A DNA stretch of 64,000 nucleotides from Lachnospiraceae bacterium (lineage in GTDB: Bacteria > Bacillota > Clostridia > Lachnospirales > Lachnospiraceae), in assembly GCA_902363555.1 (NCBI GenBank), contig CABJAM010000005.1:186001-250000 (forward strand), in the 5' to 3' direction. This document shows positions 33,540 through 42,755 of this stretch, one piece after another (the first letter of the stretch is position 1; the number at the start of each line of letters is the position of its first letter). The position numbers were made by a program, and so were the translations under genes. The notes beneath the pieces are model-generated. The model was not told where the DNA came from. It saw only the letters and a list, made by a program, of their open reading frames with translations, and made no database searches.

Positions 33540-35366
33540 ATGAACATAAAACGTGAGGATATCCGAAATATCGCTATTATCGCCCATGTCGATCATGGTA
33601 AGACGACGCTGGTGGATGAACTGCTCAAGCAAAGCGGTGTATTCCGTTCCAATCAGGTCGTTCAGGAGCGCGTCATGGACTCCAATGACATTGAGCGCGA
33701 GCGCGGTATTACGATCCTGTCTAAAAACACGGCTGTTTTTTATAAGGATGTTAAGATCAATATTATCGATACACCGGGCCATGCGGATTTTGGCGGCGAG
33801 GTGGAGCGCGTTCTTAAAATGGTGGACGGCGTTGTGCTTGTGGTCGATGCCTTTGAAGGCCCCATGCCCCAGACAAAATTTGTGCTGAAAAAAGCACTGG
33901 AACTGAATCTCGCCGTGATCGTCTGTGTCAATAAGATCGACCGGCCTGAGGCCCGCCCGGATGAGGTCATCGACGAGGTGCTGGAGCTGCTCATCGATCT
34001 GGATGCGTCTGACGATCAGTTGGACTGCCCGTTCGTGTTCGCTTCCGCAAAATCCGGTGTGGCTGTTTTGGAAATGTCTGATGAAGCGACGGATATGCAG
34101 CCGCTGTTTGAGACGATCATCAGCCATATCCCGGCGCCGGAGGGCGATCCGGACGCGCAGACTCAGGTTCTGATCAGCACGATCGATTATAATGAATATG
34201 TGGGCCGTATCGGCGTTGGCAAGGTGAGCAACGGCACGATCCGGGTAAATCAGGATTCCGTCATCGTCAATGCCCATGATCCGGAGAAGTTCCGCAAAGT
34301 AAAGATCAGCAAGCTGTACGAGTTTGACGGGTTGAACAAGGTGGAGGTGGAAAAGGCCACTGTCGGTTCCATCGTGGCCATCTCAGGTATTTCCGATATT
34401 CACATCGGCGATACACTGTGCTCCCCGGAAAATCCGGAGCCGATCTCATTCCAGAAAATCTCCGAGCCCACGATCGCCATGCAGTTTATGGTTAATGACA
34501 GCCCACTGGCCGGTCTGGAGGGCAAGTTTGTCACCTCCCGCCATTTGCGTGATCGTCTGTTCCGTGAGTTAAATACCGACGTCAGTCTTCGTGTGGAGGA
34601 GACGGACACGACCGAATGCTTTAAGGTTTCCGGACGCGGCGAGCTCCATCTGTCCGTCCTCATTGAGAATATGCGCCGTGAAGGCTATGAGTTTGCTGTG
34701 AGCAAGGCTGAGGTGCTCTATCACAGAGACGAAAAAGGACATCTGCTGGAGCCTATGGAAATCGCCTATATCGATGTTCCTGAAGAATTTACCGGTATTG
34801 TTATTGAGAAGCTCAGCTACCGCAAGGGCGAGCTCATCGGCATGTCCAAAGCCAGCGGCGGCTACGCCCGTCTGGAGTTCTCCATTCCGGCCCGGGGTCT
34901 GATCGGCTACCGTGGGGAATTTATGACCGACACAAAGGGCAACGGTATTATTAATACATTGTTTAATGAATATGGCCCGTTTAAAGGGGATATTTCTTAC
35001 CGCCAGACCGGCTCTCTCATTGCTTTTGAGGCCGGCGAAACGATCACCTACGGCCTTTTTAACGCCCAGGAGCGCGGTATTTTGTTTGTAGGCCCCGGCG
35101 AGAAGGTTTATCAGGGTATGGTCGTTGGACAAAATCCCAAGGGCGATGATATTGAGATCAATGTTTGTAAACGCAAGCAGTTGACCAATACCCGCGCTTC
35201 CGGCTCCGATGAGTCGTTGAAGCTGACGCCGCCGAAGATCCTTTCTCTGGAACAGGCTCTGGATTTTATTGAGAATGATGAGCTGGTGGAAGTGACGCCT
35301 AAAAATATTCGGATACGCAAGAAAATACTGGATCCTAAGCTTAGAATGCGGGCTAATCGAAAATAA
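33540..35366 (+). CDS. typA: Translational GTPase TypA/BipA
   Basis: A ribosome-binding GTPase of the EF-G family involved in stress and low-temperature ribosome assembly. The 608-residue protein has G1 AHVDHGKTTL, the switch region DSNDIERERGITI, G3 DTPGHADFGGEVERV and G4 NKIDRPEARP. The EF-G III/V-like domains follow, and the BipA-specific C-terminus ends KKILDPKLRMRANRK. The ribosome site is GAAGGAAGG. It is on the plus strand amid minus-strand genes and is followed by a large inverted repeat. Confidence 0.97.
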   Translation: MNIKREDIRNIAIIAHVDHGKTTLVDELLKQSGVFRSNQVVQERVMDSNDIERERGITILSKNTAVFYKDVKINIIDTPGHADFGGEVERVLKMVDGVVLVVDAFEGPMPQTKFVLKKALELNLAVIVCVNKIDRPEARPDEVIDEVLELLIDLDASDDQLDCPFVFASAKSGVAVLEMSDEATDMQPLFETIISHIPAPEGDPDAQTQVLISTIDYNEYVGRIGVGKVSNGTIRVNQDSVIVNAHDPEKFRKVKISKLYEFDGLNKVEVEKATVGSIVAISGISDIHIGDTLCSPENPEPISFQKISEPTIAMQFMVNDSPLAGLEGKFVTSRHLRDRLFRELNTDVSLRVEETDTTECFKVSGRGELHLSVLIENMRREGYEFAVSKAEVLYHRDEKGHLLEPMEIAYIDVPEEFTGIVIEKLSYRKGELIGMSKASGGYARLEFSIPARGLIGYRGEFMTDTKGNGIINTLFNEYGPFKGDISYRQTGSLIAFEAGETITYGLFNAQERGILFVGPGEKVYQGMVVGQNPKGDDIEINVCKRKQLTNTRASGSDESLKLTPPKILSLEQALDFIENDELVEVTPKNIRIRKKILDPKLRMRANRK

Positions 35367-35383
35367 ATACGGTGCGTGGAGAG

Positions 35384-35699
35384 GCTGGCAAAGCGCGGTC
35401 TGTGCGGGAGGCATGGGCGGCAGCGGCAACAGCTATGGGCTGGCCGAATGTCAGTCTTCGATGATAAGTTCAACTAAAATTAACGGCAGCCGGATTTGAG
35501 GCCGGGGCAAGCTTACCGAAATCTTGATGAGTTTCGGTGCGCGTGCCCCTAAAAATCTGCAGTGGTAATTGCAGATTTTTACCTCAAATCCGGCTGTCGT
35601 TAATTTAAGTTTCTCTAATCATCTGCGTATGACATTCGGCCAGCCCATAGCTGTTGCCGCTGCCGCCCATGCCTCCCGCACAGACCGCGCTTTGCCAGC
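35384..35699. repeat. 316-bp palindromic structure with perfect 70-bp arms
   Basis: Bases 35384-35453 are the exact reverse complement of 35630-35699 (70/70). Inside, about 40 bp more pair with mismatches (both sides contain AATTAACG-C-AGCCGGATTTGAGG). The centre holds three nested hairpins: GGGGCA/TGCCCC, ACCGAAA/TTTCGGT and a perfect 11-bp AAAAATCTGCA/TGCAGATTTTT at 35551-35580. It lies 18 nt past the typA stop. It has no transposase or coding potential. It could be a MITE-like element or a very stable terminator RNA. Confidence 0.8.
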
Positions 35700-35861
35700 T
35701 TTTACGTTCCGAGTTATTTTTGGGGGTGAAACCCACTATGTTTATGAAAATGGTTAAAGAGGTCAAAGAGATGATCATAGGAATTTGGGGTGAAAGTAGA
35801 TGACTTTGGGGGGTGGATGGGGTTGGGGGGAATGAAAGTAGCTTCTCTTGATGATATTTTG

Positions 35862-35890
35862 TTGATTTTATGGTGAAGGGGACTTATAAT
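35862..35890 (+). promoter_or_regulatory. nagB promoter
   Basis: TTGATT (35862-35867), a 17-nt spacer and a perfect TATAAT (35885-35890). The start codon is 47 nt downstream. Confidence 0.75.
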
Positions 35891-35936
35891 AATAGCGGAA
35901 AGTGTGAATATTAAAAGCGAAAGGGGTCATTTTTTT

Positions 35937-36671
35937 ATGAAGATTATTAAAGCTAAGGACTACGCTGAGATGAGCCGTAAGGCAGCCAATATTATTTCTG
36001 CGCAGGTGATTATGAAACCGGATTGTGTTTTGGGGCTTGCTACGGGGTCCTCTCCCATTGGCACTTATAAGCAGTTGATCGAATGGTATGAGAAGGGGGA
36101 TCTGGATTTTTCTGCGGTTAAGTCTGTGAACCTGGATGAGTATAAGGGTCTGACGGCGGAGCATGATCAGAGCTATGCTTATTTCATGTATGAGAATTTA
36201 TTTAAACATATTAATATTGATATGGCCAATACGAACCTGCCCAATGGTATGGCTGAGGATGCTGACGCTGAGTGCGCTCGCTATAATGGCGTAATAGACA
36301 GTCTTGGCGGTATTGACCTGCAGCTGCTTGGCCTGGGCCATAACGGACATATCGGTTTTAATGAGCCGGATGATACGTTCCCTACCCTGACACATCTTGT
36401 GACATTGACACAGAGTACGATCAATGCCAATTCCCGCCTGTTTGCAAGTATCGATGAGGTTCCTGGATATGCGTTTACTATGGGTATCCAGACGATTATG
36501 CAGGCGAAAAAAGTACTGATGGTAGTTAGCGGTGCGGATAAAGCAGATATTGTCGCAAAGGCATTTTTCGGCCCTGTGACACCTCAGGTTCCGGCTTCTG
36601 TTTTACAGTTGCACAGCGATTTTACACTTGTCGCTGATGAAGCTGCCCTTTCAAAGGTTGTAACAGCTTAA
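35937..36671 (+). CDS. nagB: Glucosamine-6-phosphate deaminase
   Basis: Converts glucosamine-6-phosphate to fructose-6-phosphate and ammonia. The 244-residue protein has GLATGSSPIGTYKQL, VNLDEYKGL and the signature GLGHNGHIGFNEPDD. ATG 35937 follows AAAGGGG; a GTG at 35904 in frame lacks a site. It is first in a nagB-nagA pair under its own TATAAT promoter. The convergent RpiR-type gene is a candidate regulator. Confidence 0.96.
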   Translation: MKIIKAKDYAEMSRKAANIISAQVIMKPDCVLGLATGSSPIGTYKQLIEWYEKGDLDFSAVKSVNLDEYKGLTAEHDQSYAYFMYENLFKHINIDMANTNLPNGMAEDADAECARYNGVIDSLGGIDLQLLGLGHNGHIGFNEPDDTFPTLTHLVTLTQSTINANSRLFASIDEVPGYAFTMGIQTIMQAKKVLMVVSGADKADIVAKAFFGPVTPQVPASVLQLHSDFTLVADEAALSKVVTA

Positions 36672-36699
36672 GTACCGGGAAAACGGCCCCGGAGACACA

Positions 36700-36732
36700 G
36701 GCCGGACGCGCCAGAGCATGTTTTAAACACGC
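36700..36732. repeat. Small palindrome related to the corA-leader element ends
   Basis: CCAGAGCATGTTTTAAACACGC-type palindrome ending CTTTGG between nagB and nagA. The core AGAGxxTGTTTTAAA resembles the termini of the long element at 53743-53907, so it may be a solo remnant. Confidence 0.35.
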
Positions 36733-36786
36733 TTTGGTAGACGAGTCTGAAAATAAACCGCAAAATCCCACAGTGAGGTGATTTTA

Positions 36787-37959
36787 TTGATTATCAAAAA
36801 TGCGGACGTCTTTATGAAGGACGCCCATTTTGAGAAAAAAGATGTTGTTATCAGCGGTCAGACGATCACTGATATTATTGATCCGCAGGATAGCGCTGCC
36901 TTAAAGCAGTGCTTCCCTGATGAAGATATCGTGGACGCTTCGGGCTGTTATTTGATCCCGGGGCTGACGGATATCCATTTTCACGGGTGTATGGGCCACG
37001 ATTTCTGTGAAGGCACAAAGGAAGCCATCGACGTGATGGCTGCCTACGAGGCTTCCCAGGGCGTAACGACCATCTGTCCGGCCACGATGACGCTGGCAAA
37101 GGAAACACTGTCGGCGATTTGTAAAAATGCTGCACAGTATTCCCGGACCCAGGATACGAACAGCGATGAAAAAGCGGTCCTGGTCGGCATTAATCTGGAG
37201 GGCCCGTTTATTTCCCTGAAGAAAAAGGGCGCTCAGAATCCGGAATTTATACATTGTCCGGATATCGATATGTTCCGTCAGCTCAAGGCAGAGTCTGAAG
37301 ATCTGGTAAAAACGATCGCGATCGCTCCGGAGGAACCGGGAGCTATGGAGTTTATCGACACGCTTAAGGACGATGTGGTTATCTCCATCGCCCACACCAC
37401 AGCCGACTACGACACGGCAAAGGCAGCCATAGACCATGGCGCCCATCATGTAACCCATCTTTATAATGCCATGCCGCCCCTGGCCCACCGGGAACCGGGC
37501 GTTATCGGCGCCGCCTGCGAGAACGACGCCTGCCATGTGGAGCTGATCTGCGATGGTATCCACATCCATCCGGCCACAGTGCGCACAACCTTTAAAATGT
37601 TCGGCGATGACCGCATTATTTTGATCAGCGACAGCATGGAAGCGACCGGAATGCCGGACGGTCAGTACGCTTTGGGCGGACTGCCGGTTACGGTGAAGGG
37701 AAACCACGCCACGCTGGCCGACGGTACACTGGCCGGCTCCGCAACGAACCTGATGGACTGCCTGCGCACGGTTGTTAAGTGCATGGGGATTCCGCTGGAA
37801 AGCGCTGTGAAGTGTGCAGCGGTCAATCCGGCGAAGGAAATCGGGATTTTCGATCGTTATGGAAGTATTGAAAATGGCAAGATGGCCAATTTGGTGCTTT
37901 TGAAAAAAGACAGCCTGGATACTGCGGGCGTTGTATTGCGCGGGAAGCGTATTCTTTAA
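36787..37959 (+). CDS. nagA: N-acetylglucosamine-6-phosphate deacetylase
   Basis: Deacetylates GlcNAc-6-phosphate, feeding NagB. The 390-residue amidohydrolase has DIHFHG metal ligands, LEGPF, HLYNAMPP, CDGIHIHP and LISDSMEATG. The best ribosome site, GAGGTG at 36775-36780, sits 6 nt before TTG 36787, giving MIIKNADVF; GTG 36778 overlaps that site and is unlikely. It lies 115 nt after nagB, in the same direction. Confidence 0.95.
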   Translation: MIIKNADVFMKDAHFEKKDVVISGQTITDIIDPQDSAALKQCFPDEDIVDASGCYLIPGLTDIHFHGCMGHDFCEGTKEAIDVMAAYEASQGVTTICPATMTLAKETLSAICKNAAQYSRTQDTNSDEKAVLVGINLEGPFISLKKKGAQNPEFIHCPDIDMFRQLKAESEDLVKTIAIAPEEPGAMEFIDTLKDDVVISIAHTTADYDTAKAAIDHGAHHVTHLYNAMPPLAHREPGVIGAACENDACHVELICDGIHIHPATVRTTFKMFGDDRIILISDSMEATGMPDGQYALGGLPVTVKGNHATLADGTLAGSATNLMDCLRTVVKCMGIPLESAVKCAAVNPAKEIGIFDRYGSIENGKMANLVLLKKDSLDTAGVVLRGKRIL

Positions 37960-37970
37960 TATGATCCTAT

Positions 37971-38045
37971 AAAGTTCAGGCTCCGGCACCGGAGATGCTG
38001 ACGGCTGGAAATAGCCGTGGCACCAGGTGTCAGAGCCTGAACTTT
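37971..38045. terminator. Multi-branched terminator between nagA and the rpiR-type gene
   Basis: A perfect 13-bp outer stem AAAGTTCAGGCTC / GAGCCTGAACTTT encloses smaller hairpins CTCCGG/CCGGAG and ACGGCT/AGCCGT. TTTTGTTCTT follows on the plus strand. It serves the convergent genes. Confidence 0.8.
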
Positions 38046-38123
38046 TGTTCTTATGGTTGTTCTTATGATTGTTTGAGGTTTGAAAGGGCGCTGTACCAGC
38101 AGCCGCTGCGATCCCCACAGCAA

Positions 38124-38957
38124 CTATTCCCGGTACTTTCCTGGCTTGAGTACGGATACGGTTTCAGTATGCAGGGCAGTTTTTTGATAGAAATCTGTGT
38201 TCAGATAGTAGGCAAAAAATATGTCCACCATCACAAGAACAGGAAACTGGGGCGATACCATGATCCCGTAGTCCAGCTCCTTCATGCCGGCCACCACAAG
38301 CACCTCATCGCAGATTTCTCCGGCCTTCGCCCGCCCATTGGCTGTGATCAAAATCACCGATGCCCCCTGCTCTCTGGCGATGCGCATACCGTCAACGATC
38401 TCGGCGGTCGTGCCGCTGAGCGAGACGCCGATGATGAGCGTCTCACTTGTGGCCAGCGCCGCATTGATCTTTATAATATGGGCATCGGTAATCGCTTCCA
38501 TAAACAGCCCCAGCCGCATAAACCGCAGAGAAAACTCCCTGGCCGCAAACCCGGAGCTGCCCATACCGTACACGAAAATCCGCCGTGCACGCGAGAGCAT
38601 CCCGGCAATGCGGGCCATTTGAGATTCATCCACCAGCTTCAGATTTTTATCCAGCAGCTCCTGGTAAATATCCACCACCTGCTTCGTTACTTGGTTAAAG
38701 CTGTCTTTTTTCTTTTCCAGATGGAACTCCCGGTCATATTCGTAAATAAATTCCCGAAAACCCTTATAGCCGCATTTTTTTGCAAAACGCGACAGGGAGG
38801 CTTCGGACACGAACAGTCGCGCCGCTATATTTTTTGAGGAGAACTGAAAATCCTCCGGATTCGTAAGAAAAAAATCCGCGATGTTCTTCTCCACATTAGT
38901 CAGTTTATCGTACACATCATTGATCTTGCGGTCAATGGTGCTCCTGTTACTCCACAT
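38124..38957 (-). CDS. MurR/RpiR family transcriptional regulator
   Basis: A 277-residue regulator. Residues 1-77 form the RpiR HTH (LTNVEKNIADFFLTNPEDF, then NIAARLFVSEASLSRFAKKCGY KG split form). Residues 100-250 form a SIS sugar-phosphate isomerase-like domain (RIFVYGMGSSGFAAREF; IIGVSLSGTTAEIVDG). Such proteins sense phosphosugars, so control of nagB-nagA is plausible. ATG 38957 lies inside ppk (11-nt overlap) and has a weak ribosome site; a longer frame reaches 39029. Co-transcription with ppk is likely. Confidence 0.9.
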   Translation of the reverse strand: MWSNRSTIDRKINDVYDKLTNVEKNIADFFLTNPEDFQFSSKNIAARLFVSEASLSRFAKKCGYKGFREFIYEYDREFHLEKKKDSFNQVTKQVVDIYQELLDKNLKLVDESQMARIAGMLSRARRIFVYGMGSSGFAAREFSLRFMRLGLFMEAITDAHIIKINAALATSETLIIGVSLSGTTAEIVDGMRIAREQGASVILITANGRAKAGEICDEVLVVAGMKELDYGIMVSPQFPVLVMVDIFFAYYLNTDFYQKTALHTETVSVLKPGKYRE

Positions 38958-41070
38958 GATACAGCGGTTCAAATACCCGCTTATCCTCCAGGCTGTCTTC
39001 CACGGCCGCCTCCATTTTAGCCTGCTCACAGAAATAATCCTGGGCGCAGATCAGCGCCTTGCCCCGCTTATCCACCTTTTCATAGGAGCCGTCCGGCTGA
39101 AGGATGTGCGCCTTTACATTGTCCTCCAATTGGATGCGCAGAATTTCCATAACCTTATTTTTACAGTACTCATCCTCCACCGGGAAGGTGATCTCCACCC
39201 GCTTATCCAGGTTTCGCGGCATCCAGTCGGCGCTGCCCATGTAAACATCCTCAAAGCCATTATTATAAAAATAGAAAATACGGGCGTGCTCCAGGAAATT
39301 CCCTACGATGGAGCGCACGGTGATATTTTCGCTGACACCGGGGATTCCGGTTTTTAAGCAGCAGATTCCCCGGATGATCAGGTCGATCTTCACGCCGGCG
39401 TTGGACGCCTCATAGAGCGCTGAAATGATTTTCGCATCACACAGGGAGTTCATTTTGGCAATAATCCTGGCCGGTTTTCCTGCCAAAGCGTTCTCACTCT
39501 CCCGCTCAATGAGCTCCAGGAACTTATCCCGCAGCCACAGTGGCGCTACAAGCAGTTTATTCCAGTGTAGTGGCTCCGAGTATCCGGACAGCATGTTAAA
39601 TACAGCCGTGGCATCCTGGCCGATGGGGTCCTGGCAGGTGAGAAGGCCCAGGTCCGTATAAAGCTTGGCGGTGGCGTCGTTATAATTGCCGGTGCCAAGA
39701 TGAACATAGCGGCGGATGCCGTCCTCATCCCGGCGCACTACCAATGTGATCTTGCTGTGGGTTTTTAAGCCCAGAAGGCCGTAAATGACATGGCAGCCGG
39801 CTTTTTCCAGCATTTTTGCCCATATAATGTTATTTTCCTCATCAAAACGAGCTTTCAATTCCACGAGCACCGACACCTGCTTGCCATTTTCCGCAGCAGC
39901 CGCCAATGATGCGATAATGGGCGAATTGCCGCTGACACGGTAAAGCGTCTGCTTGATCGCCAGCACATTGGGGTCCTTTGCCGCCTGGCGGACAAAATCC
40001 ACCACCGGGTCAAAGGTCTCATAGGGATGGTGGAGGACGATATCATGGCGGCGGATCTGAGTAAAGATATCCTCCTCGTGATTTAATTCCTTCACCGGCT
40101 GAGGGATGTACTTTTCATATTTCAAATGTTCAAAGCCTTCCAGTCCATTGACCTTCATAAGAAAGGTCAGATCCAGAGGCCCACTGATTTTATAAATACA
40201 GCTATCCTCCACGTCCAGCTCTCTCTTGAGGATTTTTAAAAGCCGTTTATCCATGGCCTCCTCCACCTCAAGGCGGATCACCTCGCCCCACTGGCGTTTT
40301 TTAAGCTGCTTCTGGATTTCCTTGAGAAGGTCCGCTGCCTCCTCCTCCTCGATACTCAGATCGGCATTTCTTGTGATCCGGTAAGGATGCGCACACATCA
40401 CCTTATAGTTTAAAAACAGCTTGTCGATATTTTTCTCAATGATCTGCTCCAGCAAAATAATCGTCGTATCCTCTTTGTCTTCAGACGGGATGCGGACGAA
40501 ACGCGGCAGGACGCTTGGTACCTGGACCGTAGCAAAATCATAATCCTCCTGCGTGCCCTCGGGGCTGCAGATGAGCGCGCCGATATTCAGCGATTTATTG
40601 CGGATGAGCGGGAACGGCCGGGAGGAATCCACAGCCATGGGTGTAAGTACCGGATAAATATCCCGCATAAAATAATCGTCCACATATTTTGACTGAGCCG
40701 CTGAAAGCTCCTCATAAGTATTGATAATGATCAGATGGCTCTGCTTTAACGCCGGTAAGAACGACCGGTTATAGGTGCTGTACTGCATACTGCACATTTC
40801 ATGGGTCTTGTCGTAGATCCGCTCCAACTGCACCGCCGGCGTCATTCCGGCCAGATCCTTTTTATTATATCTGGCATGGACCATATCTTTTAAAGAAGCC
40901 ACCCGGATCATAAAAAACTCATCCAGATTGGACGCTGTAATGCTTAAAAACTTCAGCCGTTCAAATAACGGCAGACTTTTATCTCTGGCTTCGGATAAAA
41001 CCCGGTAGTTAAATTCCAGCCAGCTCAGTTCTCTGTTCCAAAAATATTCCGGTTTATTTAGTTCTGCCAT
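38947..41070 (-). CDS. ppk: Polyphosphate kinase 1
   Basis: Makes polyphosphate from ATP via a phospho-histidine. The 707-residue protein has the N-terminal ELSWLEFNYRVL, the PLD-like core with VYGLLGLKTHSKITLVVRRD-type catalytic His and HLGTGNYN, and SADWMPRNLDKRVE near the end. ATG 41070 has GAGAGG upstream and begins MAELNKPEYFWNREL; the frame to 41097 is discarded. ppx is directly upstream, so the operon encodes both synthesis and breakdown. Confidence 0.96.
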   Translation of the reverse strand: MAELNKPEYFWNRELSWLEFNYRVLSEARDKSLPLFERLKFLSITASNLDEFFMIRVASLKDMVHARYNKKDLAGMTPAVQLERIYDKTHEMCSMQYSTYNRSFLPALKQSHLIIINTYEELSAAQSKYVDDYFMRDIYPVLTPMAVDSSRPFPLIRNKSLNIGALICSPEGTQEDYDFATVQVPSVLPRFVRIPSEDKEDTTIILLEQIIEKNIDKLFLNYKVMCAHPYRITRNADLSIEEEEAADLLKEIQKQLKKRQWGEVIRLEVEEAMDKRLLKILKRELDVEDSCIYKISGPLDLTFLMKVNGLEGFEHLKYEKYIPQPVKELNHEEDIFTQIRRHDIVLHHPYETFDPVVDFVRQAAKDPNVLAIKQTLYRVSGNSPIIASLAAAAENGKQVSVLVELKARFDEENNIIWAKMLEKAGCHVIYGLLGLKTHSKITLVVRRDEDGIRRYVHLGTGNYNDATAKLYTDLGLLTCQDPIGQDATAVFNMLSGYSEPLHWNKLLVAPLWLRDKFLELIERESENALAGKPARIIAKMNSLCDAKIISALYEASNAGVKIDLIIRGICCLKTGIPGVSENITVRSIVGNFLEHARIFYFYNNGFEDVYMGSADWMPRNLDKRVEITFPVEDEYCKNKVMEILRIQLEDNVKAHILQPDGSYEKVDKRGKALICAQDYFCEQAKMEAAVEDSLEDKRVFEPLYHVE

Positions 41071-41086
41071 AATTACCTCTCCCTTA

Positions 41087-41123
41087 GCTATGAGCACTTA
41101 GCGCCTGTGTTATAGGCGCTTAC
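41087..41123. repeat. Dispersed GAGCACTTAGCGCC hairpin, copy 1
   Basis: A 37-nt element with the stem AGCGCC / GGCGCT, 34/37 identical to 52109-52145. It lies in the ppx-ppk gap next to the ppk ribosome site. Confidence 0.75.
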
Positions 41124-41133
41124 TGTTTTTTAG

Positions 41134-42672
41134 TCACAGACTGCGCTTCTGCCGCAGCACCGGCCGCAGGCCGAATATTTCCTCAAACATCGGATGGCGG
41201 GCGTCCACGGTACCCTGCTCCAATGTCAGGTCATAAAGAGACTGGGCAGTGATTTTCAACTCATGCTCCTTAATGGAAATGCGGATGCTCTCAATCTTCT
41301 GCTTGTGGCTGCGGTCCATACTATTCCCCATACGCAGCATGGCTGCCATTTTTATGACGGCAATAAATTCCTCTTTCGTCATATTCGGATTTTCTTCCTC
41401 ATAATCCGGGATTTCCGTGTAGGAATTATAAAGCACGATAGCGGCCACCATATCCTTTTCCGTTTCCGACAAACCGATGATCTCTGTCAGCCGGATCAGA
41501 TGATAGGAAGCGCGGATGCTGTCGGACATGGTCACATATTTCCCGCAGTCATGGAGCATGGCGGCCAGTTGAAGGAGCAGACGGTGGCGGCTGTTTAAGC
41601 CCGAAATACGCTTCATCCCGTCAAAAAGCTGCAATGCCAGCATTTCCACATTCTGTATATGCTCCTCGCTGCTCTCGAACTTCTTTGTCATAATACGGAT
41701 ACAGTTAATGATATCCTTTTCAAAGCTGTGAGATAAAACAAATTTTTCCGACTGCTCGCTGTAATCCACAGCCAGGCCGTCGCACATATCCGACTGTGGC
41801 TCCCAAAGCTTTTCCACTGTCGTAAAGTCCAGCATTTTTTTGTAAATAATACTGGATGGAATGATCACCGTCGCCAGCTCATAGGGAATCCCATATTTAT
41901 CGGCAATTTCCGCCGGAGACGATTTCAGCAGCTTATTGTAGATTTTATTAAACTGCTCGCCGGTGAGATATTCTTTATTTTTTGTCATACTCACGTAATT
42001 GACAATGGAGGAAAACTCCTCGCCCACCACGATCATGTGGCTGATCTTCTGGTTTTTCAGCCGCAGACGGCGCAGCGTGCGCATATCGTTGCCAATATAA
42101 TCCTCCATAACATCCACAAAGCTTGTGGTGTGCCCCTCCATGCCCGCAAGGATCTCGCGGATGCGCAAAGAGCCCAGCTTGATATTTTGTGAGGATACGA
42201 GTATACCGTCCTCAAAGCAGGACACCTGAAGGCTTCCCGAACCCAGATCCACAATGGCAGCCCCCTCGGAAATGAGCTGTTCAAAATTTTTCATTTTATA
42301 GGCCACGGATTTAAATACAAGGAAACGCTGCTCCGCGTTGCTGATGATCTTTACCCGCAGGCCGGTTTTAATAAAAATCTGATCCAGGATCATATCCCGG
42401 TTTTTGGCCTCCCGCAGCGCACTGCCGCCCACGGCCGTGTAATCATCGATCTGGTATTCCCCCATTTTCAGCCGGAACCGCTTGAGCACGTCGCACAGCT
42501 CGTTGACCATTTCGTAACTGATAAATCCCCGGGTATACGTATCCACACCAAGAGCGATCATATAACGCACATGGTCCAGCTCCCGAAAGCCCAGCTTCTT
42601 GGAAATCTCGTAGATTTTCATTTCCAGCTTACTGGAACCCACCTCAATGGCAGCAAAAGTTTTAATTGCCAT
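41134..42672 (-). CDS. ppx: Ppx/GppA exopolyphosphatase with C-terminal HD domain
   Basis: A 512-residue protein. Residues 1-300 form the sugar-kinase-like Ppx/GppA fold (AAIEVGSSKLEMKIYEI; GGSALREAKN; AIVDLGSGSLQVSCFE). About 320-505 form an HD-type helical domain (LLLQLAAMLHDCGKYV). The pairing with ppk supports polyphosphate hydrolysis, but (p)ppGpp phosphatase activity is also possible. ATG 42672 follows GGGGTG; the frame to 42693 is longer but lacks a site. Confidence 0.92.
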   Translation of the reverse strand: MAIKTFAAIEVGSSKLEMKIYEISKKLGFRELDHVRYMIALGVDTYTRGFISYEMVNELCDVLKRFRLKMGEYQIDDYTAVGGSALREAKNRDMILDQIFIKTGLRVKIISNAEQRFLVFKSVAYKMKNFEQLISEGAAIVDLGSGSLQVSCFEDGILVSSQNIKLGSLRIREILAGMEGHTTSFVDVMEDYIGNDMRTLRRLRLKNQKISHMIVVGEEFSSIVNYVSMTKNKEYLTGEQFNKIYNKLLKSSPAEIADKYGIPYELATVIIPSSIIYKKMLDFTTVEKLWEPQSDMCDGLAVDYSEQSEKFVLSHSFEKDIINCIRIMTKKFESSEEHIQNVEMLALQLFDGMKRISGLNSRHRLLLQLAAMLHDCGKYVTMSDSIRASYHLIRLTEIIGLSETEKDMVAAIVLYNSYTEIPDYEEENPNMTKEEFIAVIKMAAMLRMGNSMDRSHKQKIESIRISIKEHELKITAQSLYDLTLEQGTVDARHPMFEEIFGLRPVLRQKRSL

Positions 42673-42755
42673 AATTTTCACCCCACTTTTCATTTAGAGC
42701 CCCCGGCATAGACCGGGGCTTGTCATACGTCTACGTTTGTTATAAACTGTACCTT

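Noticed and set aside
33468..34277. 269-residue minus-strand frame opposite typA
   Set aside because: It is a shadow of typA codon bias; typA motifs are complete on the plus strand.
36901..38118. 405-residue minus-strand frame opposite nagA
   Set aside because: It is antisense to a well-supported deacetylase and its sequence resembles no protein.
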